The position numbers were made by a program, and so were the translations under genes. This document shows positions 28,201-36,093 of a stretch of DNA of 36,093 nucleotides, piece after piece (position 1 is the first letter of the stretch; every line of letters begins with the position of its first letter). This DNA comes from Gammaproteobacteria bacterium (GTDB lineage: Bacteria > Pseudomonadota > Gammaproteobacteria > Arenicellales > UBA868), in assembly GCA_014239255.1 (NCBI GenBank), contig JAAZZE010000004.1:1-36093 (forward strand), written 5' to 3'. A model generated the notes under the pieces. The model was not told where the DNA came from, made no database searches, and saw only the letters and a list, made by a program, of their open reading frames with translations.

Positions 28201-28851
28201 ATGCGCTCCCTGAGTCGGCTGCAGCGCTGGCTGGCGGCCGTGTACGAGATCAACGTTGATTACGACGTAATGGACTTTCTTGTGACAGATCAGGCAGTGG
28301 CTTGTGCTTTGCAGGGAGATAACAACCGACCGGATTGCCCGGAAAAGCTGTTTTTGCAGCAGACCTCTGGGGAGTTGGGCATTTCGCTTTACCTGGCACC
28401 TGAAGTCATCACCGGCCTGGCGACCGCTAATGTTGTTGCCAGCGCCCGTGATGCGCAGGTGTTTTGTCATGCCATCGAAGGCGTCAGTCACTTTCTTTAT
28501 CTGGTTTGGCGCGCCGGTTTTGATCGCACTCTGACACAACTCGAGTTGGAACTGCAGGCGGAGATAGATAAATTCATCGGTTTGTTAGTTCTGACTGGAG
28601 GTCGAAACTCTTTCGACGTGGCGTCACTGCACTCTTGGCTTTTTGAAAACGTGGCTTTTGAAAGTGGTTTGGACTTTGAGGTGCGAGCCCGGTACGAGGC
28701 GGCCAACTGTTATGCCGGTCACTATTGCGGCCAGTTAGATCGCCGATACCTGAGAGCTCAGGACGGGCCAGGACTGACCCGGGAGTTGCGCCGGTTTTAT
28801 CGACAGGATCAACGTGGCAAGCTGGCCATGATCAGATCATTTGCGTCCTGA
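28201..28851 (+). CDS. Conserved-looking hypothetical protein B of a linked pair
   Basis: A 216-residue protein without a recognised family. It looks soluble and mainly helical, with conspicuous aromatic residues (FCHAIEGVSHFLYLVWRA, SLHSWLFENVAF, YEAANCYAGHYCGQL) and several histidines and cysteines, but no classical metal motif. The ATG follows the stop of the preceding gene with no gap, pointing to translational reinitiation. The C-terminus (RELRRFYRQDQRGKLAMIRS) is basic. The 144-base gap that follows holds the leuA-like upstream region. Confidence 0.75.
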   Translation: MRSLSRLQRWLAAVYEINVDYDVMDFLVTDQAVACALQGDNNRPDCPEKLFLQQTSGELGISLYLAPEVITGLATANVVASARDAQVFCHAIEGVSHFLYLVWRAGFDRTLTQLELELQAEIDKFIGLLVLTGGRNSFDVASLHSWLFENVAFESGLDFEVRARYEAANCYAGHYCGQLDRRYLRAQDGPGLTRELRRFYRQDQRGKLAMIRSFAS

Positions 28852-28973
28852 GCATCTTTTTGGGGTTGAGATCCTGCTGCGGTGTCCAGGTTCGCCTCAT
28901 AGGCGGGTATTGGCAAACACATTCAATTAAACAATCATTTACCTATACAATATCGCGTTCTTTGACAGATTAA

Positions 28974-28988
28974 CCCGCCCGGCGGGAG
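28974..28988 (+). promoter_or_regulatory. Inverted repeat covering the leuA-like Shine-Dalgarno site
   Basis: The sequence CCCGCC (28974-28979) and its complement GGCGGG (28981-28986) surround one central base. The right arm overlaps the GGGAG Shine-Dalgarno sequence (28984-28988), seven bases before the ATG at 28996. If the RNA folds, the ribosome site would be partly hidden. The loop would have to open to at least three bases, leaving a five-pair GC stem. A translational control role is only a suggestion. Confidence 0.35.
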
Positions 28989-28995
28989 ATGCTCG

Positions 28996-30555
28996 ATGCG
29001 AGAACATGTGTTGTTGATGGATACGACTTTGCGGGATGGGGAGCAGACCCAGGGGGTCTCGTTCGCACCTGACGAGAAGGTCAGCATTGCCCGCGCACTA
29101 CTGCACAACCTCAAAGTGGATCGTATTGAAGTTGCTTCCGCCGGAGTCTCCCACGGCGAAAAAGAGGCTGTGACTCGTATTCATGACTGGGCCGCAACTA
29201 ACGAGTGTCTGGACCGGGTCGAAGTACTGGGCTTCACGGATCAGCGGCGCAGTGTCGATTGGCTGATGAGCACCGGTGGCCGGGTGCTTAACCTGTTGAC
29301 CAAGGGCAGCGAAAAGCATTGCACTGAGCAGTTACGTAAGACCCTTGATCAGCATCTGGACGACATTAGACGTACTGTGGCTTATGCGCACGACCAGAAT
29401 CTATTGGTTAATGTTTATCTGGAAGACTGGTCCAACGGGTATCGCGACAGTCGCGATTACGTGTACCGGATGGTGGAAGGCCTGGTGGCCATGAACGTCG
29501 GTTACCTGATGCTGCCCGATACGCTCGGCGTGATGAGCCCGCAAGAAGTGACTATTGCTGTTGGCGATATGTGTCATCGTTTCCCCGAGCAGGATTTTGA
29601 TTTTCATCCGCACAACGATTACGGACTCGCCACCGCCAATGCCATGGCCGCCGTGCAGTCCGGCGTCGCATCCATTCACGTAACGCTGAACTGCTTAGGT
29701 GAACGGGCCGGCAACGTCTCACTGGCTGAAGTGGCTGTCGTACTTAAGGATAAGCTCGGGGTAAGTATTGCGATAGACGAATCCAAAATTCACGATCTCA
29801 GCCAGATGGTCGAGAATTTCTCCGGCAAGCGGGTTGCTGCGAACTCTCCTATTATTGGTAGCGATGTGTTCACCCAGACTAGCGGGATCCATGCCGATGG
29901 TGACCGCAAGGGCAAGCTCTACCAGACCGAACTCAGCCCGAACCGCTTTGACCGTCAGCACAGCTATGCGTTGGGTAAGATGAGTGGCAAGGCATCGCTG
30001 ACCAAGAATCTGGAGGAGCTTGGCATTGAGTTGTCCGAAGACAATCAGCGTAAGGTGCTAGAAAAGATTGTGGAGATAGCCGACACCAAGGCAACTATCA
30101 CCATCGAAGATCTGCCCTTTATCATCGCTGATATTCTTGAAAGTGGCGACTATCGGCATGTCGAACTACTGAACTGTTCGATTACCAGTGGTTACGAGAT
30201 CGAGTCGACTGCCAGCATACGAGTTCGCATCGGTGATCAGATTCACAAATCATCGAATTCGGGCAACGGCGGTTTTGATGCCTTTATCAAGGCGATCAAA
30301 CAAGTGCTTGAGCCGGATGGCTTTGTGCTCCCGGAGTTGACGGATTTCGAGATCCGTATTCCCAAGGGCGGCCACACCAGCGCCCTTACCGAATGCTTTA
30401 TTAGTTGGGATGACAACGGCCGCGAGTTCAAGACGCGGGGCGTGCACGCCAATCAGGTTTTTGCCAGCGTCAATGCGGCCCTGCGTATGCTCAATATGAA
30501 AATGCACCAGGACGTACCCGGCGGCGAATCACAACCGCTGGATACGCCGGAGTAG
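28996..30555 (+). CDS. 2-isopropylmalate synthase / (R)-citramalate synthase-like enzyme
   Basis: A 519-residue member of the DRE-TIM metallolyase family that condenses acetyl-CoA with a 2-oxoacid. The catalytic motif DTTLRDGEQ starts at residue 9 and the metal-binding HPHNDYG lies at 204-210, followed by CLGERAGNVSLAE. A linker leads to a C-terminal LeuA regulatory domain (about 370-500) that usually binds the end-product amino acid. The sequence resembles the shorter LeuA2-like group rather than the standard gammaproteobacterial LeuA. 2-Isopropylmalate or citramalate synthesis are both possible. It converges with leuB (six bases between stops). leuC and leuD are not in the window. Confidence 0.82.
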   Translation: MREHVLLMDTTLRDGEQTQGVSFAPDEKVSIARALLHNLKVDRIEVASAGVSHGEKEAVTRIHDWAATNECLDRVEVLGFTDQRRSVDWLMSTGGRVLNLLTKGSEKHCTEQLRKTLDQHLDDIRRTVAYAHDQNLLVNVYLEDWSNGYRDSRDYVYRMVEGLVAMNVGYLMLPDTLGVMSPQEVTIAVGDMCHRFPEQDFDFHPHNDYGLATANAMAAVQSGVASIHVTLNCLGERAGNVSLAEVAVVLKDKLGVSIAIDESKIHDLSQMVENFSGKRVAANSPIIGSDVFTQTSGIHADGDRKGKLYQTELSPNRFDRQHSYALGKMSGKASLTKNLEELGIELSEDNQRKVLEKIVEIADTKATITIEDLPFIIADILESGDYRHVELLNCSITSGYEIESTASIRVRIGDQIHKSSNSGNGGFDAFIKAIKQVLEPDGFVLPELTDFEIRIPKGGHTSALTECFISWDDNGREFKTRGVHANQVFASVNAALRMLNMKMHQDVPGGESQPLDTPE

Positions 30556-30561
30556 GCCGCG

Positions 30562-31671
30562 TTACCCGTTGCTGGGTATTGAGTCCAGCGCTGTGACCAC
30601 CCGGTCACCAAATTCGCTGGTGCTGATCTGTCTTTCCGCATTACCGCGGCGTGCCAGGTCAGGGGTGGTGTAGCCATCGGTGAAAACGCTTTGCATGGCC
30701 TGCCACAGGTTGCGGGCCTCGGCTTCCATGCCAAAACTCATTTGCAGCATCATCGCCACCGACCCCAGCATTGAGTAGGGATTGGCGATGCCTTGCCCGG
30801 CGATATCGGGCGCCGAACCGTGCGAGGGCTCGTAGTAGGATTTTTCCGGACCGACACAGGCCGAAGGCATTAAGCCGAGTGATCCGAGGATTCCGCCGCA
30901 CTGGTCGCTGAGAATGTCACCAAACATATTCTCCATTACCATGACATCAAATCGGGTCGGGTCAAGGCACAGGTAGGTAGCAGCTGCATCGACCAGCACA
31001 TGTTCAACCTGTATATCAGGGTAATCCACGCGAACTTCTTCAAGGATCTCGTTCCACAGTACGCTGGACTTAAGCACATTACTCTTGTGCACGTTGTGCA
31101 ACACCTTCTTGCGCTGCGATGACAACTTGAAAGCCACCTCGAGTACCTGGCGGATCTGGTCTTCGTCGTACTCGAGCATCTCGTGGACGTAGCGCCGTCC
31201 AGAATCATTGACACCAGCGGTCTTCGAGCCGAAATACAGGCCTCCCACCAGTTCACGGATAATGACCAGATCGATACCGTCACCGATGATCTCCGGGCGT
31301 AACGGTGAAAAGTGGGCAAGGCTCGGCGGCAGGGTGACCGGGCGGAAGTTGGCATAAGTCTGGTAGCGCCGGCGCATCGGCAGTAACGCGCCGCGCTCGG
31401 GCTGCTCATCGATGGGAATCTTCTTTGATTCCTCGTGATTCAAGCCGATCGTTCCTTTGAGAATCGCATCAGCCTCGTCGCAGATGGCAATCGATTCGTC
31501 AGGAAACGATTTGCCGGTCTCGAACCAGGCGCAGGCGCCAAACAGGGCAGGCCTAAGATCAAAATTAACCTTGTTACGCTGTTCGATGAGTTTCAGAATC
31601 TTGACTGCCTCAGCCATGATCTCGGGGCCTATGCCGTCACCGGCCAGCAGAGCAATTTTATGTGTTGTCAT
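30562..31671 (-). CDS. leuB: 3-isopropylmalate dehydrogenase
   Basis: A 369-residue beta-decarboxylating dehydrogenase that oxidises 3-isopropylmalate to the 2-oxo acid with NAD+. Motifs are LLAGDGIGPEIM, QPERGALLPMRRR, RELVGGLYFG (the substrate loop typical of LeuB; tartrate and isocitrate enzymes differ here), VHKSNVLKSS, ENMFGDILSD and EPSHGSAPDIAGQGIANP. The GLNHEESKKIP insert and N-terminal half differ from enterobacterial LeuB, suggesting a divergent branch. Together with the LeuA-like gene on the other strand it belongs to leucine, or citramalate-dependent isoleucine, synthesis. Confidence 0.9.
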   Translation of the reverse strand: MTTHKIALLAGDGIGPEIMAEAVKILKLIEQRNKVNFDLRPALFGACAWFETGKSFPDESIAICDEADAILKGTIGLNHEESKKIPIDEQPERGALLPMRRRYQTYANFRPVTLPPSLAHFSPLRPEIIGDGIDLVIIRELVGGLYFGSKTAGVNDSGRRYVHEMLEYDEDQIRQVLEVAFKLSSQRKKVLHNVHKSNVLKSSVLWNEILEEVRVDYPDIQVEHVLVDAAATYLCLDPTRFDVMVMENMFGDILSDQCGGILGSLGLMPSACVGPEKSYYEPSHGSAPDIAGQGIANPYSMLGSVAMMLQMSFGMEAEARNLWQAMQSVFTDGYTTPDLARRGNAERQISTSEFGDRVVTALDSIPSNG

Positions 31672-31708
31672 GTTATCGGGGGCTTGTAGCCCTTGGTGGC
31701 GTTACGGA

Positions 31709-32008
31709 TTATTCGCAGGCATCACCGATGCCGTTGTGGTCCTGGTCAGACTGTTCCGGGTTGAAGTATCCGGCGCAATTATCCAGTGCATCGAGTATTC
31801 CATCCTCGTCAAGGTCATCGCAGATCAGAATATCGTCCTCATCTTCGATCAGAGGGTAAATCTGGCTCACGGTGCCTGCCTCGGTCGTGGTCATTGCCAG
31901 TCCAGTTATCAGGACGGCCAGTAGAGTGCCGATCAGCGCTGAGTGCAGTTGGGGAGAGATTCTATCTGGCGATCCGCGAACAGTACATTGATACTCGGGG
32001 GTCACCAT
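31709..32008 (-). CDS. Secreted thrombospondin type 3 repeat (calcium-binding) protein
   Basis: A 99-residue protein. A hydrophobic stretch (about residues 26-38, ALIGTLLAVLITGLA) acts as a signal peptide or anchor after a rather long N-terminus. The C-terminal 36 residues form a thrombospondin type 3 repeat: DLDEDGILDALDNC, then NPEQSDQDHNGIGDAC, with Asp-rich calcium loops and spaced cysteines. Such repeats are common in outer-surface proteins, usually in longer arrays. Here only about one unit is present and nothing else is attached. The ATG at 32006-32008 overlaps the end of the SDR remnant. A later start cannot be excluded. Confidence 0.65.
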   Translation of the reverse strand: MVTPEYQCTVRGSPDRISPQLHSALIGTLLAVLITGLAMTTTEAGTVSQIYPLIEDEDDILICDDLDEDGILDALDNCAGYFNPEQSDQDHNGIGDACE

Positions 32009-32244
32009 GGAATCTGGATCTCGGTGTAATCAAAAAATTTGCCGTTGTCATCCGGCCCAACCTTATCCAGTAGAGATTTCAGACCGATAGCTATTGTGTC
32101 TACCGGTGCTCGAGGCCAACCTATATCGGTGCGCACCCACCCCGGATGCAGGGCGACCACCTGGCTGCCCTCAGCAAAAAACTGACGGGCCAGTGTAGAC
32201 CCAATGTCCCGGCTAGCGCCGGTAATCAGTACATGGTGATCCAT
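32002..32244 (-). pseudogene. SDR (C-factor-like) gene with in-frame internal deletion
   Basis: An 80-residue frame that joins the two ends of a short-chain dehydrogenase. Residues 1-30 are the Rossmann N-terminus (HVLITGASRDIGSTLARQFF). Residues from about 31 are the C-terminal part (LHPGWVRTDIGWP through FDYTEIQIPW). The central NAG motif, the catalytic Ser and the YxxxK are absent; about 145 residues are missing compared with the 225-235-residue CsgA/C-factor type. The join is near 32150-32165, in the shared sequence SQVVALHPG. The glycine motif also has Asp in place of Gly (GASRDIG). It cannot be an active SDR. It sits in a leftward gene row, 15 bases after the SAF-domain gene. Confidence 0.75.
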
Positions 32245-32259
32245 AGTTACAAGCTAAAG

Positions 32260-33627
32260 TTATTTTTGGGTGGCGGGGGGAATCTTGGGCGGCGCAAATG
32301 CACTGACCATTTGGTCACGTGCAAGTGTCGCTTCGTCGGGTGTGCCGACGTCTACGTCATCGCGGCACAGCATCTGACCGCTGGCCACGTTGCGAACCAG
32401 GCGCATCCCGGCCGATAGGCCCAGTGGGACTGTCCGGGCAGACACGGATTTCTCCGAGGGCATCTGTCGGCCAAAGACACAGTGACCTCCCTCACCATCC
32501 AGTAGTTCACCGATTTTCAAATCCCGTTTAGCAATGGCGACCACATCTGACGAAAAACACATGGGTTGACCGGTCGGTTCACCTCGCAAGGCAACTGAGG
32601 CGATCGAAACGCCAAGCTCCAGTCCGATCATGTGTGTTGGCCGGTACAACGCTCCGTATTGCCCGGTCTTATCGGGCAGCATATGGTATTCACGCAGGCA
32701 TTGGCGGGCATAGTCACTGCCTGCCTGTATCACGACGAAAGTACCCATGGCGAGGTGGTGGGCAACAGTCTCGCCGGCGCGCGTCAGTGAAGATACCACT
32801 TCGGTTGTGCCTGAGCGCGTCAGCACACCGCCATCACTGCTGGGCTTGCAGATGTCGGCGAGTTCAAACCTCGACGCGCTGGGAAACTGCAGACCCGCGT
32901 CCTGGGGTATCAGGCCTGTTGCATTACACACAGCAGTCATTTCAATAGCCGATTTGCTGCCATCAAGAAAAGAGTTAAACATCTGCAGGTTGATACTTTC
33001 TGGATCATCGATATCGAGATATTGCTGGAGCACAGCCCACACTGTGTCAGGGGTGAGCGAATGATAATCTGGCAGGTAACGGGTACCCTTGCCCGCAGCG
33101 GTGACTTCAAAGCCGCAGCTGCGGGCCCAATCGATATGCTCGCAGATCAACGCCGGTTGATCACCCCAGGCCAGGCTATAGACTACGCCGGCACGGGCAG
33201 CCTCGCGTGCCAGTAACGGCCCGGCCAGAACATCGGCTTCGACATTGACCATCACAATATGGTGGCCAGCAGCGATCGCCTGGCGACAGTGACTGATGCC
33301 CGCCCGGGGCATGCCGGTTGCCTCGATGACCACGTCGATCGCCCCGGAGCTGATCAGGGCTGATGCATTTTCGCTCAGGACAGTTCGGCCGCTGCCCAGG
33401 GCATCGTCAAGGGTGGCGGCGCTGAACTGTTCAGGGGGCCATCCAGCAGCGGTGAGATTAATCTTGGCCCGACTGATATCAAGGTCGGCGATCCCGGCGA
33501 CGTGAATGCCTGGGGTTCGTCGGGCTTGGGCCAGGTACATGGTGGCGAATTTGCCACAGCCGATCATCACGACCCGAACGGGCTTATTGTTGGCTGCACG
33601 CTGGTTGAGCATTCGGGATAAGTTCAT
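32260..33627 (-). CDS. SAF-domain NAD(P)-binding oxidoreductase (homoserine-dehydrogenase-like, COG4091 type)
   Basis: A 455-residue protein with an N-terminal Rossmann domain (VVMIGCGKFATMYLAQ, residues about 18-33; VVIEATGMPRAG further on). A central homoserine-dehydrogenase-like domain follows, with AAGKGTRYLPDYH and FNSFLDGSKSAIEM. A C-terminal SAF domain spans about 375-435 (AIAKRDLKIGELLDGEGG to RNVASGQMLCRDDV). Proteins of this design are annotated as predicted homoserine dehydrogenases, but they lie outside threonine synthesis and some act on sugar acids. The true substrate is unknown. It is followed by an SDR remnant and preceded by djlA 32 bases away. Confidence 0.8.
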   Translation of the reverse strand: MNLSRMLNQRAANNKPVRVVMIGCGKFATMYLAQARRTPGIHVAGIADLDISRAKINLTAAGWPPEQFSAATLDDALGSGRTVLSENASALISSGAIDVVIEATGMPRAGISHCRQAIAAGHHIVMVNVEADVLAGPLLAREAARAGVVYSLAWGDQPALICEHIDWARSCGFEVTAAGKGTRYLPDYHSLTPDTVWAVLQQYLDIDDPESINLQMFNSFLDGSKSAIEMTAVCNATGLIPQDAGLQFPSASRFELADICKPSSDGGVLTRSGTTEVVSSLTRAGETVAHHLAMGTFVVIQAGSDYARQCLREYHMLPDKTGQYGALYRPTHMIGLELGVSIASVALRGEPTGQPMCFSSDVVAIAKRDLKIGELLDGEGGHCVFGRQMPSEKSVSARTVPLGLSAGMRLVRNVASGQMLCRDDVDVGTPDEATLARDQMVSAFAPPKIPPATQK

Positions 33628-33659
33628 CAGATCAGCCTTAATCTACCGTGGCGATGGAA

Positions 33660-34442
33660 TCAGTTTTGAGCAGCGCGGTGATCGCGTACACGCTCCCAGG
33701 CGTTTCGGATTTCCTGAGTCTTTTCATTGGCAAGTTGGATCATCTCCTCAGGCATACCTTTGGCGACGAGTTTATCGGGATGGTGCTGGTTGGTCAGTCG
33801 GCGATAGGCTTTCTTGACCTCGCCGTCAGGTGCGTCGGCCGAGATGCCCAGCACCTGGTAAGCGTCTTCGAGTGGCTGCATCCGGTGGCCTGATTGCCCT
33901 TGGCCCGCCGCTCCGGAGACCAGATTCACTAACTGTTCAATCTCAGCAGTGCTGAAACCGAGGACTTCACCCACATGGGCGAGGATGCGGTTTTCGGCCG
34001 AATCTATACGGCCATCGGCCCAGGCAGCCTGCACCTGTATTTCCAGGAACATGCGCAGCAGTGTGGTGCGTCGGTGGCATTCGCTGCGAAACTGGTGCAG
34101 TACCGCATCGAGGGGAAAGTCGGGTTCCTTGCCTTTTTCGAATAGATCGATCGCCGCTTCACGCTGGGCTTTGTTTAGCCGCATCTGGTGCATCAGACTG
34201 CGTGCCGCCTGAATCTCGTGCTCCGATACCTGCCCATCGGCCTTGGCCAGGTGTCCCATGACAGAGAAAGTTGCGGTAAAAAACGCAGCCTGGGTACGTT
34301 CCTGCCCGCCGACATCAAAGCCACCTGCGCGGCGCCTGCCACTGTCAAATTGATGGCCGATACTGCTGCCGAGCAGTGCACCCAGCGGCCCACCCATCAT
34401 GAAGCCTAGCGTACCGCCGATCAGTTTGCCCCACCACGCCAT
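33660..34442 (-). CDS. djlA: Co-chaperone DjlA
   Basis: A 260-residue DjlA-type protein: an N-terminal glycine-rich membrane segment (residues about 5-28, GGTLGFMMGGPLGALLGSSIG), a TerB-like helical domain (about 50-175), and a C-terminal J domain with the HPD motif (NQHHPDKL). It anchors in the inner membrane and stimulates DnaK. AGGAG lies eight bases before the ATG. The family length and domain order are normal. It starts the leftward row djlA, SAF protein, SDR remnant, TSP3 protein, leuB, though a shared transcript is not proven. Confidence 0.93.
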   Translation of the reverse strand: MAWWGKLIGGTLGFMMGGPLGALLGSSIGHQFDSGRRRAGGFDVGGQERTQAAFFTATFSVMGHLAKADGQVSEHEIQAARSLMHQMRLNKAQREAAIDLFEKGKEPDFPLDAVLHQFRSECHRRTTLLRMFLEIQVQAAWADGRIDSAENRILAHVGEVLGFSTAEIEQLVNLVSGAAGQGQSGHRMQPLEDAYQVLGISADAPDGEVKKAYRRLTNQHHPDKLVAKGMPEEMIQLANEKTQEIRNAWERVRDHRAAQN

Positions 34443-34547
34443 ATTGTGTACTCCTGAAAACCTTTAGTCGCAGATTGTAAAGGAGCCCGCGTTGTTGGTG
34501 CTTAGATGATGTTTTGCAGAGCTATTTTGGCAAGGTGGGGAGCGACT

Positions 34548-35900
34548 TCACCGCAGGGTGACCAACTCCTCAGCTGCAGTGGGATGGATTGCCACGGTGT
34601 TGTCCAGATCCGCTTTGGTCGCACCCATTTTTACCGCTACGGCGAAACCCTGAATCATCTCATCGGCAGCTCGGCCAACGACGTGACAGCCTACCACTGT
34701 CTCTTGCGCGCCAGTGACTACCAGTTTGACCACGGTCGGTACGCGATGGTGCGTCACAGAGTAAAACAGGTCGGTAAAGCGGTTCTGGTAAATCTTGACG
34801 TTGTCATGGCCGTAAGTTTGTCGTGCCTCGTCTTCTGTCAGGCCAACGGTGCCGATCGGAGGGTGGGAAAACACCACACTCGGGATATTCAAGTAATCCA
34901 GGCGCGCCTCATCCTGGCCGCCGAAAAGCCGATCCGACAAGCGCCTTGCGGCAGCAATGGCCACCGGCGTCAGGGCCTGGCGCCCGGTGACATCACCAAC
35001 AGCGTAAATCCCCGGCACAGTCGTGTTCTGCCATTCATCCGTGCCTAGGTAGCCCGCGTTGTCGGGTTTAATTCCAGTCGATGCCAGGCCCAGGGTGTCA
35101 GTGGCTGGATCGCGGCCGATGGCGTAGATAATGCAGTCGAACCCGCTTATCTGCTCACCGTTCTGGCGCTGTACCGCCAGCAGCCCATTTTCTTCGCGAA
35201 CAATAGCCTCTATCTGTACGCCGGTCAGAATGTTGATTCCAGCGGATGTCATTTCGTCCATGACGCTCTCGCGCAGGGTGATATCGAACCCACGCAGCAG
35301 GATGTCTTTGCGCAGCGCCATGGTGACATTGGATCCAAGCGCATTAAGCGCCCCGGCGAGTTCAGTCGCGATATACCCGGCACCGATAATCAGTGGATGC
35401 TGTGGCTGGGTGCCAAGATCAAAGAAGCCATCGCTGGTAATAGCGAGATCCGCTCCGGGCACCTTGGGCACCATCGGCCGTCCGCCAGTCGCAATCAGGA
35501 TGTGGTCAGCGCTAAGGTGCTGGTCACCCACGCGAACGGTTGAGGTGGAGTCAAACTGAGCCCAACCGGTATACAGTGATACCTTTGAGGATTCCAGATT
35601 ACGCTGGTAGATACCGTTCAGTCTTAAGATATACGCATCGCGCGCATCTTTGAACGATGCCCAGTCGAATGTGGTATCCGGCAGGGCAAAGCCGTAGTCA
35701 TCAGCGATAGCCAGAGTGTCGGCAAAGTGCGCCGCATTCCACATCATCTTCTTGGGTACGCAGCCTACATTGACGCAGGTCCCGCCAAGTCGATCGCCCT
35801 CTACGATCGCCGTGCGGGCACCGTACTCTGCCGCGCGCCGCGCGCCTGCCATGCCACCGCTGCCACCGCCTATTACGAGGAAATCAAAATGTTCAGTCAT
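34548..35900 (-). CDS. gor: Glutathione-disulfide reductase
   Basis: A 450-residue pyridine-nucleotide disulfide oxidoreductase that regenerates reduced glutathione with NADPH. It has the FAD motif [17 protein letters not shown], the redox-active disulfide Cys42/Cys47 ([13 protein letters not shown]), a second Rossmann motif ([13 protein letters not shown]), the FAD contact YAVGDVTG, and the C-terminal catalytic HPTAAEE. The sequence fits glutathione reductase rather than dihydrolipoamide dehydrogenase or mercuric reductase. It is divergent from the prlC-like gene, a neighbourhood also seen in other gammaproteobacteria. Confidence 0.94.
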   Translation of the reverse strand: MTEHFDFLVIGGGSGGMAGARRAAEYGARTAIVEGDRLGGTCVNVGCVPKKMMWNAAHFADTLAIADDYGFALPDTTFDWASFKDARDAYILRLNGIYQRNLESSKVSLYTGWAQFDSTSTVRVGDQHLSADHILIATGGRPMVPKVPGADLAITSDGFFDLGTQPQHPLIIGAGYIATELAGALNALGSNVTMALRKDILLRGFDITLRESVMDEMTSAGINILTGVQIEAIVREENGLLAVQRQNGEQISGFDCIIYAIGRDPATDTLGLASTGIKPDNAGYLGTDEWQNTTVPGIYAVGDVTGRQALTPVAIAAARRLSDRLFGGQDEARLDYLNIPSVVFSHPPIGTVGLTEDEARQTYGHDNVKIYQNRFTDLFYSVTHHRVPTVVKLVVTGAQETVVGCHVVGRAADEMIQGFAVAVKMGATKADLDNTVAIHPTAAEELVTLR

Positions 35901-36018
35901 ATTTTAAAGATCTGGGAAAGAGGCGCTTTAACTCGCGCTGACGGCCCATAATGATAGAGTAATCGAAGTAACTTTGGCAGTGACGCAAATGTCCATGTGG
36001 ACAGGTGGGGCGCCTGCC

Positions 36019-36093
36019 ATGACCGATAGCGATCAATTTATGAGTAACCAAGATAGCCCCCTCACTGACAATCCCCTGCTGGATCTGAGCGGG
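36019..36093 (+). CDS. prlC: Oligopeptidase A (M3 family), first 25 codons
   Basis: From the ATG at 36019 the frame is open to the window edge and ends in TDNPLLDLSG, which resembles the N-terminus of oligopeptidase A. That family is a cytoplasmic zinc metallopeptidase that degrades peptides, including cleaved signal peptides. In-frame ATGs at 35989, 35995 and 36040 are other possible starts; 36019 follows an AGGTGGGG sequence. The call rests on a short match and on the adjacency to gor, so it is tentative. Confidence 0.5.
   Translation, partial: MTDSDQFMSNQDSPLTDNPLLDLSG

Overview
The window looks like chromosomal DNA of an uncultured, probably marine, gammaproteobacterium. This is inferred from gene content: DjlA, a glutathione reductase divergent from the start of a PrlC-like oligopeptidase, GlpK/GlpD, and catabolic genes for algal sulfonates and D-glutamate. 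No rRNA, tRNA, CRISPR array, insertion sequence or phage gene was seen. Both window ends cut genes, and the left end carries a 41-bp inverted copy of internal sequence that looks like an assembly chimera.

Region 1 (1-10664) is a purine catabolism island with two divergent operons around a promoter region near 7.6 kb. Leftward run uraH (hydroxyisourate hydrolase), xdhA-xdhB-xdhC (xanthine dehydrogenase and its maturation factor), guaD (guanine deaminase) and an ABC importer (ATPase plus a truncated permease). Rightward run puuE (allantoinase), uraD (OHCU decarboxylase), alc (allantoicase) and allA (ureidoglycolate lyase). Together they cover guanine and xanthine to urea and glyoxylate, except that no urate oxidase is present. 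A perfect 14-bp palindrome lies in the divergent region. A monoheme cytochrome c follows allA.

Region 2 (11108-18344) is a sulfonate catabolism locus. Leftward are suyA-suyB ((R)-sulfolactate sulfo-lyase), hpsN (sulfopropanediol 3-dehydrogenase), an SDR and a zinc alcohol dehydrogenase, the last two matching the HpsO/HpsP roles. They would convert 2,3-dihydroxypropane-1-sulfonate (DHPS) to pyruvate and sulfite. Divergent from suyA are a GntR/UTRA regulator and a tightly linked GMC flavin oxidoreductase that is not part of the described pathway. No uptake system or sulfite-oxidising enzyme is visible.

Region 3 (18356-25590) holds glpK and a divergent glpD for glycerol use, a fumarylacetoacetate-hydrolase-family gene coupled to glpD, a small possibly decaying ORF, a dgcA-dgcN pair (D-glutamate via N-acetyl-glutamate; dgcA appears to start at CTG), and an 80-residue membrane protein with a strong terminator.

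Region 4 (25685-36093) holds a class III nucleotide cyclase-TPR protein with altered substrate-specifying residues, two linked unknown genes, a LeuA-like synthase convergent with leuB, a secreted thrombospondin-type-3 repeat protein, an internally deleted SDR remnant, a SAF-domain oxidoreductase, djlA, gor, and the first codons of a prlC-like gene.
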